Counted from the first letter of the stretch, positions 35,638 to 44,975 are shown. The stretch is DNA of 60,633 nucleotides from Duganella sp. sic0402 (GCF_019219065.1 NZ_JAHUWK010000018.1:1-60633), one strand, 5' to 3'. Numbers and translations are program-made. The notes: generated by a model from the letters alone, not told the origin.

Positions 35638-35879
35638 TGCAGGAAGCGCACCATCGCAAATGTAACGCTTGCGTTGGCGATCACTGTGGCGACAAACCAC
35701 TTAACCAGCCGCACCTCCAGCTCCGCAACCCGGACATGCACCTGCGCGATCTCCACATGCACTTTACCGAACTGAATGGCGACCTCCTCACGGAACGCCA
35801 TCAGTTCAACCTTGGTAGCGTAGGTGGCATGCATTTCTTCTCTTAACTGCCTGAAGTGTTCTGCAACGTCGTTATCCAT
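35634..35879 (-). CDS. Small coiled-coil protein with C-terminal membrane helix
   Basis: An 81-residue protein. Residues ~5-58 are a charged, heptad-like helix (EEMHATYATKVELMAFREEV..., VHVEIAQVHVRVAELEVRL). Residues 60-79 form one hydrophobic helix (WFVATVIANASVTFAMVRFL). The layout resembles the CCDC90/DUF1640-like small coiled-coil membrane proteins, but I do not recognise a specific family. Orientation is convergent with mutY, overlapping four bases. A 78-base gap separates it from the dGTPase gene on the same strand. No function is assigned. Confidence 0.6.
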   Translation of the reverse strand: MDNDVAEHFRQLREEMHATYATKVELMAFREEVAIQFGKVHVEIAQVHVRVAELEVRLVKWFVATVIANASVTFAMVRFLH

Positions 35880-35957
35880 GGCGGCCTCCGATGAAGAGTC
35901 ATCTTGGACCGTACAAGGAGCTGCGTCAAGCGCGGCGCATCCGGTGTTTGAGGCGGA

Positions 35958-37094
35958 TCAGAGTTCGTCCAGCGAGAACAGGCGGCGGTGTTCGCGGATG
36001 GCGTAGCGGTCGGTCATGCCGGCGATATAGTCGGCAATCTTGCGCGCCTGCTTGTTGATGTCGCCCGATTTGTCCTGGTAGTCCGGCGGCAGCAGCACCG
36101 GCTCCGCCATGAAGGATTCAAACAGCTCGCGCACAATGCGGCTAGCCTTCACCCGCATGCGGTTGACCTTGTAATGACGGTAGAGATTCGCGTACAGGAA
36201 GCGCTTCAGCTCGGTCGCATCCTTGCGCATGCCGTCCGAGAAGCGTATCAGCGGCGGCGCCGCGCGCACGTCGTCTATCGACTTCGGCGCAGCCTCGGCA
36301 ATGCGCGCGGTCGAGGTGACGATCAGATCGTCGGCCAGCGCGGTAATCAGCCGGCGCAGGGTTTCGTAAATCGCGCGGCGGCCCGACAAGCCCGGATACG
36401 CCTGCTGCACATCGCGCCACAGCCGCGCAAAGAAATCCACCTGCTCCAGCTGTTCGATCGAGATCAGACCGGAACGCAGGCCGTCGTCGATATCGTGGCT
36501 GTTGTAGGCGATCTCGTCGGCCAGATTGGTCAGCTGCGCCTCCAGCGACGGCTGGGTGCGGTCGATAAAGCGCTGCGCCACCGGCCCCAGCAGCTTCGCA
36601 TTGTTCAGCGAGCAGTGCTTGAGGATGCCCTCGCGGGTTTCAAACATCAGATTCAGGCCATTCCAGGCGCCGTAGTGTTCTTCCAGTTCGTCCACCACCC
36701 GCAGGCTTTGCAGATTGTGCTCGAAGCCGCCGTAATCGTGCATGCACTCGTTGAGCACGTCCTGGCCGACGTGGCCGAACGGCGTGTGGCCCAGGTCATG
36801 CGCCAGCGAAATCGCCTCCACCAGATCCTCGTTCAAGCGCAGGTTGCGCGCCAGCGAGCGGCCGATCTGCGCCACTTCCAGGCTGTGCGTCAGGCGCGTG
36901 CGGAACAGGTCGCCCTCGTGGTTGAGGAACACCTGCGTCTTGTACTCCAGCCGGCGGAAAGCCGACGAGTGAATGATGCGGTCGCGGTCGCGCTGGAACT
37001 GGCTGCGCGAGGCGTGCGCCGTTTCCGCGTGCAAGCGGCCGGCGCCGCCCTCGGAATGGGCGGCATAGGGTGCGAGGTATTCTTCCGGCGCCAC
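35958..37094 (-). CDS. dgt: dGTP triphosphohydrolase-like protein (HD domain)
   Basis: A 378-residue HD-superfamily protein. Metal-binding motifs are RTRLTHSLEVAQIGR (His) and SLAHDLGHTPFGH (HD pair), with a later Asp in DEIAYNSHDIDDGL. dGTPases cut dGTP or other dNTPs to nucleoside plus triphosphate; the substrate range of this short type 2 form is untested. I chose GTG 37094 because GGAGG lies six bases upstream and translation MAPEEYLAPYAAHSE fits the family; an ATG further upstream overlaps aroKB in an Arg/Trp-rich, non-conserved stretch. It directly follows the aroKB fusion (13-base gap). Confidence 0.87.
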   Translation of the reverse strand: MAPEEYLAPYAAHSEGGAGRLHAETAHASRSQFQRDRDRIIHSSAFRRLEYKTQVFLNHEGDLFRTRLTHSLEVAQIGRSLARNLRLNEDLVEAISLAHDLGHTPFGHVGQDVLNECMHDYGGFEHNLQSLRVVDELEEHYGAWNGLNLMFETREGILKHCSLNNAKLLGPVAQRFIDRTQPSLEAQLTNLADEIAYNSHDIDDGLRSGLISIEQLEQVDFFARLWRDVQQAYPGLSGRRAIYETLRRLITALADDLIVTSTARIAEAAPKSIDDVRAAPPLIRFSDGMRKDATELKRFLYANLYRHYKVNRMRVKASRIVRELFESFMAEPVLLPPDYQDKSGDINKQARKIADYIAGMTDRYAIREHRRLFSLDEL

Positions 37095-37107
37095 GGCAAT
37101 CCTCCGC

Positions 37108-38751
37108 TTACACGCAGGCTGCCAGCGTCGCCAGCAGCAGTTCCTGCGGCGCATTGCTGATTTTCGGCGAACCCAGCGGATTCATCAGGATGAACTTGAT
37201 GGCGCCGCCTTCGTTCTTCTTGTCGACCTCCATCGCTTCCAGCCACTTGTCCACGCCGAGGTCCGGCGCTTGCACCGGCAGGCCGGCGGCGGCGATCAGC
37301 TTGCGCACCCGTTCCACCGTCTCGGCGTCGATCAGGCCCATGCGCTGCGACAAGTCGGCCGCCATCACCATGCCGCAACCGACCGCCTCGCCGTGCAGCC
37401 AGGCGCCATAGCCCATGCCGGCCTCGATCGCGTGGCCGAAGGTGTGGCCGAAGTTGAGGATGGCGCGCAGGCCGCCCTCGCGCTCGTCCTGGCGCACCAC
37501 GTCGGCCTTGATCTCGCACGAACGGGCAATCGCATAGGCCAGCGCACCCTTGTCGCGCGCCATCAGCTTGCCGATATTCGCTTCGATCCACTCGAAGAAC
37601 GCCAGGTCAATCACCGCGCCGTACTTGATCACTTCCGCCAGGCCGGCCGATAGCTCGCGTGCCGGCAGTGTCTCCAGCGTCGAAGTGTCGGCGATCACCG
37701 CGCGCGGCTGGTAGAAGGCGCCGATCATATTCTTGCCCAGCGGATGGTTGATGCCGGTCTTGCCGCCCACCGAGGAATCCACCTGCGACAGCAAGGTGGT
37801 CGGCACCTGGATGAAGTCAACCCCGCGCATATAGCTGGCGGCCGCATAGCCGGTCAGGTCGCCGATAACGCCGCCGCCCAGGGCGATCAGCGTGGTCTTG
37901 CGGTCGGCCTTGTTCTCCAGCAGTGCATCAAAGATCTGCATCAGGCTGGTCCAGTTCTTGAATTCCTCGCCGTCCGGCAGGATCACCGTGGTGACTTGCT
38001 TGCCGGCATTGCGCAGCCCGGCTTCGATGCGCTCCAGGTACAGCGGCGCCACGGTGGTATTGCTGACGATGGCGACTTTGCCGCCATGCACATGGCGCGC
38101 CAGCAGCGCGCTATCGTCCAGCAGCGCCGGGCCGATGGAAATCGGGTAGCTGCGCTCGCCCAAGTTGACATTTAACAGGATGTTGGATTGTTCGTTCATC
38201 GATGGTTCGGCGTGGGTGGAACAGTTGGGCGCGGCCTCGCAGGCGCGCGTCTCCATCTGGTTCAAAATGGTCTGAACCATCGATTGTACGTTAGGACGGC
38301 CGGTATCGATGACCAGGTCGGCAATTTCCATGTACAGCGGATCGCGCACCGCCATCAGCTCTTCCAGCTTCTTGCGCGGATCGGCGGTTTGCAGCAGTGG
38401 CCGGTTTTTGTCGTGGGCGGTGCGCTGCAGGATGCTGTTGACGGTGGCGCGCAGGTAGATGACGGTGCCGCGCGCCTTCAGAAAGGCGCGGTTGTCGGCG
38501 TTGAGAATGGCGCCGCCGCCGGTCGCCAGCACGATGCCCTGCTGGCCGGTCAGCTCGCGGATCACCTCGGCCTCGCGGCGGCGAAAGCTGGCCTCGCCTT
38601 CGATTTCAAAGATCCACGGAATCGAAGCGCCGGTACGCGCCTCGATCTCGTGGTCGGAGTCAATAAAATTCAGCCCCAGCTTGCGCGCCAGGATGCGGCC
38701 GATGGTGGTTTTTCCCGCCCCCATCAGGCCGACTAGAAACACATTTTGCAT
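37108..38751 (-). CDS. aroKB: Bifunctional shikimate kinase / 3-dehydroquinate synthase (AroK-AroB fusion)
   Basis: One uninterrupted 547-residue frame. Residues 1-~172 are shikimate kinase (GLMGAGKTTIGRILA P-loop, DSDHEIE, GGGAILNADNR). A linker of roughly 15 residues (EAAPNCSTHAEPS) leads to 3-dehydroquinate synthase from MNEQSN at about 184 (DGEEFKNWTS, ALGGGVIGDLTGYAAA, SSVGGKTGINHPLGKNMIGAF, LNFGHTFGHAIEAG). The domains catalyse steps 5 and 2 of the shikimate pathway. In many related genomes aroK and aroB are adjacent separate genes; here no stop divides them. The internal ATG (codon of MNEQ) has no ribosome-binding site, so a true fused protein is likely. A sequencing indel cannot be excluded from one sequence. 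Confidence 0.9.
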   Translation of the reverse strand: MQNVFLVGLMGAGKTTIGRILARKLGLNFIDSDHEIEARTGASIPWIFEIEGEASFRRREAEVIRELTGQQGIVLATGGGAILNADNRAFLKARGTVIYLRATVNSILQRTAHDKNRPLLQTADPRKKLEELMAVRDPLYMEIADLVIDTGRPNVQSMVQTILNQMETRACEAAPNCSTHAEPSMNEQSNILLNVNLGERSYPISIGPALLDDSALLARHVHGGKVAIVSNTTVAPLYLERIEAGLRNAGKQVTTVILPDGEEFKNWTSLMQIFDALLENKADRKTTLIALGGGVIGDLTGYAAASYMRGVDFIQVPTTLLSQVDSSVGGKTGINHPLGKNMIGAFYQPRAVIADTSTLETLPARELSAGLAEVIKYGAVIDLAFFEWIEANIGKLMARDKGALAYAIARSCEIKADVVRQDEREGGLRAILNFGHTFGHAIEAGMGYGAWLHGEAVGCGMVMAADLSQRMGLIDAETVERVRKLIAAAGLPVQAPDLGVDKWLEAMEVDKKNEGGAIKFILMNPLGSPKISNAPQELLLATLAACV

Positions 38752-38763
38752 GCACGATCCAAC

Positions 38764-40938
38764 TTATAACGGGTTACTGCACTGAGTCGACACCCCGTAA
38801 GGACTGATCTCGCCCGGTGGGCGGATGTTCTGGGTAGAGTAATCGGTGCTTAATCCTATCAAGTGTACCAGAGAGGTGTAGCGGGACTCCGTGCCGCTGG
38901 CCTGGCCGCGTATCGTCAGGTTCACATCCAGCCAGTAGACGCGGTCGCGCGCGTAGGTCAGCGACACCGTGGCGCGGCCGCTGGCATCGGTGGTCACCGA
39001 CGGCGTGACGCTCACCGGTATGCCGGGGTCCAGCCTGCCGTTACCGTTGACGTCCTCGCCGGGATCGATGATGCCGTTGTTATTGAGGTCCTCGTTGGCA
39101 CAGCCGTTGCGCACCGCCGGCGCCCATGGCCCCGGCGCCACATAGGTCAGATAGCCTTTGAAATAGCTGACCGGCAGCACCGACGCGGTCAGGTTGACCC
39201 CGGACACGGCGTTGCCGGCCGCGTCGGTGACGATCACCGCGTAATCCATCTGGTAGGTGGCGCTGTCGGGGGTGCCGACCGTGTTGCCGGTGCCGGCGCT
39301 GATGAACAGCGATTTCTGCGCCACCGTCAGGCGCGCCACCGCGCTGGCGCCCGAGCCGCCAACCAGCCGCGCCTGGATCTGCACGCCATCGGTAGGCGTC
39401 ACCGAGGTACCGGCGATGAAGCTGGTGGTGGCGCTGCCGTCGGCGCCGGTGACCACTTCCGCCGGCTGGGTCAGCGCGCCGCCGCTCGGGTCGGCGATGA
39501 TGGAGAAGGCCACGCTGGCGTTCTTGACCAGGTTGTTCTGCGCCGTGCCATCGCGTACGATGGCACGCAAGGTAGCCTGCTGGCTGGAACTGCCGATGGT
39601 GTTGACGCCGATCACCGCCGGGTCGGCCTGCACGGTGATGGTGGCGCTGCCGGTCAGCGGCGCCACAAACTCCAGCGCGGTCTGGGTGGTCTGGCCGCCG
39701 GCGTTGGCGGTCAGCGTGGCCACGCCGGGGCCGGTGGCGTCGAGATAGGCAGTGGCGGCGCCGCCGGACAGGGCCAGCGCGCCGCTCAGCGGCGTGGTGC
39801 AGCTGGCGTTGCTGTACACCGTGCCGCGCGAGGTACTGATGCTGACGCTGCCGCCCGGCGCATTGCTGACCGCCACCAGCTGGCAGCCGCCGATCGCGGC
39901 CGAGGTCTGCACATTGCCACCGCCGTCCAGCACCCGCACCGCAAACGCGGACGCGTTGATGATCAGGCTGGCCGAGGCGATCTCGCCCATCGAGCGGACG
40001 GTAATCACGTCCGACGTGCCGCTGCTGGCCGCATAGCTCAGCACCAGCTGGCCGCCGGCATTGGTTACGGCCGCGCCGCCGCCCTTGACGCTGAGCGTAT
40101 TGGCGCTGGAGCTGAAGCTGACCGGCTTGCCGATCAGCGCGTTGCCGGCAGAATCCACCAGCTTGACGGTCACATCGCTGGACGAGCCGATATTGACGGT
40201 CGGCGTGGCGTTCACCGTCAGCCGGTTGCCGCTGACGTTGACGACGGCGGTGGCCGTGGCCGCGCCCGGCACGCTGGCGCTCACCTTGATGGCGCGCGAG
40301 GTGGGGTCGCCGCCGGTGCCCAGCTTCTCGGTGACCACGCCATTGGCGTCGGTGATGCGGTTGGTCAGCGTCAGGCTGCCTGAGTCGGAGCTCAGGTTGA
40401 CGCTGACGCCAGGCATCACTGTGTTGTTGGCGTCGCGCACCAGCGCGGTGACGATCACCTCATTGCCGGCGACGCCAGCCGAGGCCAGCGTGCCCTTGTC
40501 GGTGGTCAGCGTCAGCGTCGGCACGGCGTTGATCACCTTGACCGTGATCGCGCTCGACCTGGCGCCGCCGGCGCTGGCGGTGATGGTGATGTCGCGCGGC
40601 GTGGCATCGCCCTTGACGCTGAGTTTCTCCACCACCTGCCCGGAGGTGTTGCTCAGCCGGTTGGTGCTGCTGACGGTGCCGGAGCTGGCGCTGAAGCTGA
40701 CCGTCTCGTTGGCCAGCGCATTGCCGCCGCTGTCCTTGACGATGGCAGTCAGCGTCACCTCGGTGCCGTCCAGGCCGGACGAAGCGATGGTGGCCGCGCT
40801 GGCGGTCAGCGTGACGCTGGCAGCCTTGGACGGCGTCACCCCATTGCTATTGGTGCCGGGCGAACCGCCGCCACCGCCGCAGGCCGACAACAAACCCGTG
40901 CAGGCCAGCGTTGCCAGCCATCCTGTGAATTTATTCAT
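38764..40938 (-). CDS. Bacterial Ig-like (Big_1-type) repeat lipoprotein with calcium-loop motifs
   Basis: A 724-residue lipoprotein from ATG 40938 (MNKFTGW), with lipobox LLSAC followed by a Gly run. At least four to six Ig-like repeats follow, each with the pattern TLTA...GN(A/E)V...V(K/R)D..G and GQVVEKL/GVVTEKL-type strands, as in invasin/intimin Big_1 domains. Around residues 610-640 are two tandem EF-hand-like loops, DLNNNGIIDPGE and DVNGNGRLDPG, which are candidate Ca2+ sites. It is likely exposed at the outer membrane. It sits between pilQ (29 bases) and aroKB (12 bases), so it is read from the pilus operon. A link to pilus function is an inference. Confidence 0.82.
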   Translation of the reverse strand: MNKFTGWLATLACTGLLSACGGGGGSPGTNSNGVTPSKAASVTLTASAATIASSGLDGTEVTLTAIVKDSGGNALANETVSFSASSGTVSSTNRLSNTSGQVVEKLSVKGDATPRDITITASAGGARSSAITVKVINAVPTLTLTTDKGTLASAGVAGNEVIVTALVRDANNTVMPGVSVNLSSDSGSLTLTNRITDANGVVTEKLGTGGDPTSRAIKVSASVPGAATATAVVNVSGNRLTVNATPTVNIGSSSDVTVKLVDSAGNALIGKPVSFSSSANTLSVKGGGAAVTNAGGQLVLSYAASSGTSDVITVRSMGEIASASLIINASAFAVRVLDGGGNVQTSAAIGGCQLVAVSNAPGGSVSISTSRGTVYSNASCTTPLSGALALSGGAATAYLDATGPGVATLTANAGGQTTQTALEFVAPLTGSATITVQADPAVIGVNTIGSSSQQATLRAIVRDGTAQNNLVKNASVAFSIIADPSGGALTQPAEVVTGADGSATTSFIAGTSVTPTDGVQIQARLVGGSGASAVARLTVAQKSLFISAGTGNTVGTPDSATYQMDYAVIVTDAAGNAVSGVNLTASVLPVSYFKGYLTYVAPGPWAPAVRNGCANEDLNNNGIIDPGEDVNGNGRLDPGIPVSVTPSVTTDASGRATVSLTYARDRVYWLDVNLTIRGQASGTESRYTSLVHLIGLSTDYSTQNIRPPGEISPYGVSTQCSNPL

Positions 40939-40967
40939 CAAGCACATCCCATTCAGAGAGGTTCAAG

Positions 40968-43148
40968 TCACCGCGCCGTCGACAGGCGCTCCGTCACGAT
41001 CTTCGGCGTGATAAATACCAACAGCTCCGTCTTGTCATTGGTGCGGCTGTTGCTGCGGAACAGGTAGCCCAGCACCGGCACATCGCCCAACAGCGGGACT
41101 TTGTCGGTGGTGCTGCGTTCGGTTTGCTGATAGATGCCGCCCAACACCACGGTGCCGCCATTGTCGACCATCACCTGGGTCTTGACGTGCTTGGTATCGA
41201 TGGCGAAGCCGGAACGGGTTTCCTGGCCGACGCTGTCCTTGTTGACATCGACATCGATGACCACGTTACCGTCCGGCGTAATCTGCGGCGTCACCTCCAG
41301 CCGCAGATTGGCCTTGCGGAACTGGATCGAGGTGGCGCCGCTGCTGGTGGCCACCTGATAGGGCAGCTCAATGCCCTGCTCGATCAGCGCCATCGATTTG
41401 TCGGCGGTAATCACGCGCGGGCTGGAAATGATCTTGCCGGTGCCGTCTTCCTCCAGCGCCGACAGCTCCAGGTTGAGGAAGCGGTTGGCGGCCGAGGAAA
41501 ACAGGCTGATCGCCAGGCTGCCCGCCTGCGCGCCATTGATATTGCCGGCCGGCAGATTGATGAACTGGGTGTTGTTGAAGCTGTTATCGGAGTTAGGCAC
41601 CTGGCCGGTGGTCTGGCCGATGCCGGTGAGGTTGCCGCCGATGGCGATGCGGGTGTTGCCGTTGCCGATCTGGTAGCCGGAATCGCCGCCGCGCAGGGTG
41701 CGCATGTCGGAGAAGCCCAGCTTGGCGCCGAGGTTGCGGGTAAAGGTGTCGCTGGCCTCGACGATGCGCGCCTCGATCAGCACCTGCTTGGTGGCGACGT
41801 CGGTCTTGGCGATCAGCCGCCGCACGTCCTCCAGCTTGGAGGCGATGTCGGTGACGAACAGCTGGTTGGTGCGCGGCTCGATGATGGCGCTGCCGCGCTT
41901 GGACAGGATGCGGTTCTTGGCATCGCCGCCCTCCAGGCCGAATACGGTCTTGAAGGCTTCGGCCTTCTGGTAATTCAGCTGAAAGATTTCCGACTTCAGC
42001 GGCTCCAGGTCAGCGATTTGCGCGCGCTGCTCCAGCTCCAGTTTCTCCTTGGTCAGCAATTCCTCCTTGGGCGCGATCCAGATCACCGAACCGTTCTTGC
42101 GCATGTCCAGGCCTTTGGCTTGCAGGATCACGTCCAGCGCCTGGTCCCACGGCACTTCCTTGAGGCGCAGCGTCAGGTTGCCGCTGACGCTGTCGCTGGT
42201 GATGATGTTGAGACTGGAGATATCGGCGATCGCCTGTAGCGCCGCGCGTACTTCGACGTTCTGGAAATTGAAGGACAGCTTTTCGCCGCGATAGCCTTGC
42301 GAGCCCTGGGTCAGCTTGTTCGGGTCTTCCTTGATCGGCTTGACGTCCACCACCAGTTGCGTGTCGCTCTGATAGACGGTCTGCTCCCACAGGCCGCGCG
42401 CTTCGATGATCAGGCGTGTGTTCTCGCCCTGCGGCGCGGTAGTCACCAGCGACACCGGCGTGCCGAAGTCGCCCACGTCCAGCCGGCGGCGCAGATTTTC
42501 CGGCACACCGGTCTTGAGGAAGTCCACCATCACGCCGGTCGGCGTCTGCCGCACGTCAACCGCCACCTGGTTGTTGGGCAAATCGACGATCACCCTGCCC
42601 TCGCCATTGGCGCCACGGCGGAAATCCAGGTCGCGCAGCAATTGACGGCTGGCGGATGCGGCGGCTGCGGTTCTGGCAGGCAGTCCGGCGCCATCGACTG
42701 CTGTCGCCAGGCCGCCGGAACCGTCGATGGTCAGTATCACCGACTTGCCGTCGATCGCGGTGGCGTAGTTCAGCGTGCGCTTCAGATTGAATACCAGGCG
42801 CGAGCGCTCGCCGGCCTGCACCAGATTGACGCCGCGCAGATCCCCCTGGTTCAGCTCCAGCACATTTTTGCCGGTAGCGTTGATGGTGGCGCCGAAGTCC
42901 AGCGCGATGCGCGCCGGGTTGGTGATGGCAAAGCTGATCGGTGGCGCGGCCGGCGCATCTCTGAGCGCGATGCGGACGATCACGTTGGCGCCCTGCTGGT
43001 TGGCGCTGATCGATTCGATGGCGTTGGCGGCAGGCGGTTCAACGGTCTGCGCCTGCGCGCCGCCGATCAACTGTAGCAGCAGCGCCAGCGCCATCACTGG
43101 TGCCCGGGCGACGGACCAGGCCCGTCTGGCCGTGGTGTGAGCGGTCAT
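40968..43148 (-). CDS. pilQ: Type IV pilus secretin PilQ
   Basis: A 726-residue protein. The signal peptide ends at AQA. Two AMIN domains (residues ~40-270), an STN/N0 domain (EKLSFNFQNVEVRAALQAIADISSLNII), N1 (FQLNYQKAEAFKTVFGL) and the C-terminal secretin domain (VLIEARIVEASDTFTRNLG ... QVMVDNGGTVVLGGIYQ ... LGDVPVLGYLFRS) are all present. It forms the outer-membrane pilus pore. Its ATG overlaps the pilP stop as ATGA, so it is coupled to the pilMNOP genes. Confidence 0.96.
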   Translation of the reverse strand: MTAHTTARRAWSVARAPVMALALLLQLIGGAQAQTVEPPAANAIESISANQQGANVIVRIALRDAPAAPPISFAITNPARIALDFGATINATGKNVLELNQGDLRGVNLVQAGERSRLVFNLKRTLNYATAIDGKSVILTIDGSGGLATAVDGAGLPARTAAAASASRQLLRDLDFRRGANGEGRVIVDLPNNQVAVDVRQTPTGVMVDFLKTGVPENLRRRLDVGDFGTPVSLVTTAPQGENTRLIIEARGLWEQTVYQSDTQLVVDVKPIKEDPNKLTQGSQGYRGEKLSFNFQNVEVRAALQAIADISSLNIITSDSVSGNLTLRLKEVPWDQALDVILQAKGLDMRKNGSVIWIAPKEELLTKEKLELEQRAQIADLEPLKSEIFQLNYQKAEAFKTVFGLEGGDAKNRILSKRGSAIIEPRTNQLFVTDIASKLEDVRRLIAKTDVATKQVLIEARIVEASDTFTRNLGAKLGFSDMRTLRGGDSGYQIGNGNTRIAIGGNLTGIGQTTGQVPNSDNSFNNTQFINLPAGNINGAQAGSLAISLFSSAANRFLNLELSALEEDGTGKIISSPRVITADKSMALIEQGIELPYQVATSSGATSIQFRKANLRLEVTPQITPDGNVVIDVDVNKDSVGQETRSGFAIDTKHVKTQVMVDNGGTVVLGGIYQQTERSTTDKVPLLGDVPVLGYLFRSNSRTNDKTELLVFITPKIVTERLSTAR

Positions 43149-43681
43149 TTGGCGTTCTCCTTGCTCTCCTGCAGTTCCAGTTTGGAGCTGCGCTCGACCC
43201 AGTCGCCGGTGGCATCCTGGACGATTTCCCTGAGGTTGACTGTGTTCTCGTCAATGCTGGTGATGAGCCCGTCGTTCTGGCCGATATGCTGTCCTTTGAC
43301 CACCTGGTGCACCGCGCGGTCGATTTGCAGCACGGCGTAAATCACGCCTTTTTTCTCGATGGTGCCGACCATGCGGATGGTATCCAGCGGATAGCTCTCC
43401 AGCAGCTCCTTGCGGCGCTGGGTGTCCGGATGGATGCCGCTGGCGCCGCCCTGCGCGGCCTGTTTGGCCAGTTCCGCCAGCAGCTTGTTGGGATCGAACG
43501 GGTCCGGGCCATCCTTGTTGGCGTAAGCAAACGGGATGAAGGTCTTGGGCTCGGCCAGCGCCGGCACATTGACCTTGGCCTGCGCATCCGCCTGTTTCAT
43601 CCAGGCGCGCACTTCCTGCACGTCGCTGTCGCCGCAGGCGCTCAGCACAAGGAGTAAGCAGATGGCGGCTGGCGTCCTCAT
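43145..43681 (-). CDS. pilP: Type IV pilus lipoprotein PilP
   Basis: A 178-residue protein with lipobox LSAC (Cys16), then a proline-poor linker and the HR-like beta domain (LDTIRMVGTIEKKGVIYAVLQIDRAVHQVVKGQHIGQNDGLIT). PilP bridges PilNO to PilQ in the periplasm. Start and stop overlap its neighbours by four bases each (ATGA at both ends). Confidence 0.94.
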   Translation of the reverse strand: MRTPAAICLLLVLSACGDSDVQEVRAWMKQADAQAKVNVPALAEPKTFIPFAYANKDGPDPFDPNKLLAELAKQAAQGGASGIHPDTQRRKELLESYPLDTIRMVGTIEKKGVIYAVLQIDRAVHQVVKGQHIGQNDGLITSIDENTVNLREIVQDATGDWVERSSKLELQESKENAK

Positions 43682-44355
43682 GATTTTTTCGCCGCCTTTT
43701 TCTTGTCAGCCGCCGCTTTGCGCTGCGCCGCCACTTCGTCCGGATCGAGGTAGCGGAAGGTCTTGGCCACCGCCTCCAGCGTCAGCGTGCCGTCCTTGCC
43801 GGTCGATAGCGCCAGGTTGTTGAGCGTGACGATGCGCGGCAGGTAGGCGATATCGCCGGTGAAGGCGCCGATGTCGTGATAGCTGCCGTTGATCTTGATA
43901 TCGATCGGCAGCTCGGCGTAGTAATCCTTGATCACCACCTGCTGCGGCTTGAACAGATCGAACTGCAAGCCGCGCCCGGCGCCCGCCTGGTTGATGTCGG
44001 TCAGCAGTGCCGCCATTTCAGCCTTGCTCGGCAGCTGTTTCTGCAAGCGTTCGACATACAGGTCAACCTGGGCTTTCTGCGCGCGCAGCGCATCCAGGTT
44101 GATCGCCTGCTCGGTCTTGGTCTGGTATTCGCCACGCAGCTGGCTTTCGACCTGGGCGCCGGCTTCCTGCTGCTCGAACTGCGCGCTCCAGTAGCCGAAA
44201 TAGCCGGCCGCGCACACCGCCGCCGTCACGCCTACGGCGCACAGCACCCGTGGCGCCAGCGGCCACTGGCCGGGATGCAGGCCGCTGAGGTCGCGGAACT
44301 GCGCCGCCAGATCCGCAAACAGGAGGTTGAGATCGATGTTCAGCCGCGACGCCAT
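43678..44355 (-). CDS. pilO: Type IV pilus inner-membrane protein PilO
   Basis: A 225-residue protein starting MASRLNIDLNLLF. There is one membrane helix (about 36-56), a coiled coil (60-110) and a ferredoxin-like periplasmic domain (FDLFKPQQVVIKDYYAELPIDIKINGSYHDIGAF...). It ends with a lysine/alanine-rich tail. PilO pairs with PilN to align the assembly complex. The same frame stays open much further upstream through pilN, but ATG 44355 is right: it shares one base with the pilN stop (TGATG) and matches the family start. Confidence 0.94.
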   Translation of the reverse strand: MASRLNIDLNLLFADLAAQFRDLSGLHPGQWPLAPRVLCAVGVTAAVCAAGYFGYWSAQFEQQEAGAQVESQLRGEYQTKTEQAINLDALRAQKAQVDLYVERLQKQLPSKAEMAALLTDINQAGAGRGLQFDLFKPQQVVIKDYYAELPIDIKINGSYHDIGAFTGDIAYLPRIVTLNNLALSTGKDGTLTLEAVAKTFRYLDPDEVAAQRKAAADKKKAAKKS

Positions 44356-44975
44356 CAGCTGCGCTCCCTGGCTTTGCCTTTGGCGCCCCTGGCATCGTCG
44401 CCGGGCTGGTCTTTGTCGCGCGCACGCTTGATGAACACGTTGAGGTTGAACTCCACCACTTTCTTGGCAGTCTTGCCCTGGCCCAGTGCGGTGGACTTCA
44501 CTTCGATCAGATCCGGCCGCTCCAGCCATGGCGACACGCCGGCCAGGTTGCGCAGCAGCTCGGACACCCGCTCCTGCGACTGTGCGTAGCCGTCGATCGC
44601 CACCTTCTGTCCTTCCTGGCGGAAGGCTTTCAGATACACGCCCGGCGGCGTCTGCTTGACCAGTTCGTCCAGCAGGTACACCGGCTGGTTGCGCTCGCCC
44701 TGTAAATCCTCTACCGCCTGCTGGCGCGCCTTCAACGCTTCGATTTCCTGCTTCAACGTGGCGATCTCGGCGATCTTTTTGTCCAGGCCGGCAATGGCGG
44801 TTTGCAACTCCTGATTGCGCGCGTCCTGGATGCCGATGGCGCGCGCGTTGTAGCCGCCCACCAGCAGTACCACGCCGACGCCGATCACACCGCCCAGCGC
44901 CAGCAAGGCATAGAAGGCTTGCTTCTTCCGCTTGCGTTTTTCCTCGCGGTGCGGGAGCAGGTTGATGCGTATCAT
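44355..44975 (-). CDS. pilN: Type IV pilus inner-membrane protein PilN
   Basis: A 206-residue protein starting MIRINLLPHREEKRKRKK, whose INLLP motif binds PilM. One membrane helix (about 21-42), a coiled coil and a periplasmic PilN domain follow (GVYLKAFRQEGQKVAIDGYAQSQERVSELLRNLA). It ends with a charged disordered tail rich in Lys, Asp and Arg. The ATG at 44975 shares one base with the pilM stop. Confidence 0.95.
   Translation of the reverse strand: MIRINLLPHREEKRKRKKQAFYALLALGGVIGVGVVLLVGGYNARAIGIQDARNQELQTAIAGLDKKIAEIATLKQEIEALKARQQAVEDLQGERNQPVYLLDELVKQTPPGVYLKAFRQEGQKVAIDGYAQSQERVSELLRNLAGVSPWLERPDLIEVKSTALGQGKTAKKVVEFNLNVFIKRARDKDQPGDDARGAKGKARERS

Noticed and set aside
37108..38751. 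aroK and aroB as two separate genes
   Set aside because: No stop codon between them and no ribosome-binding site at the internal ATG; kept as a fusion, with the caveat of possible sequencing error.
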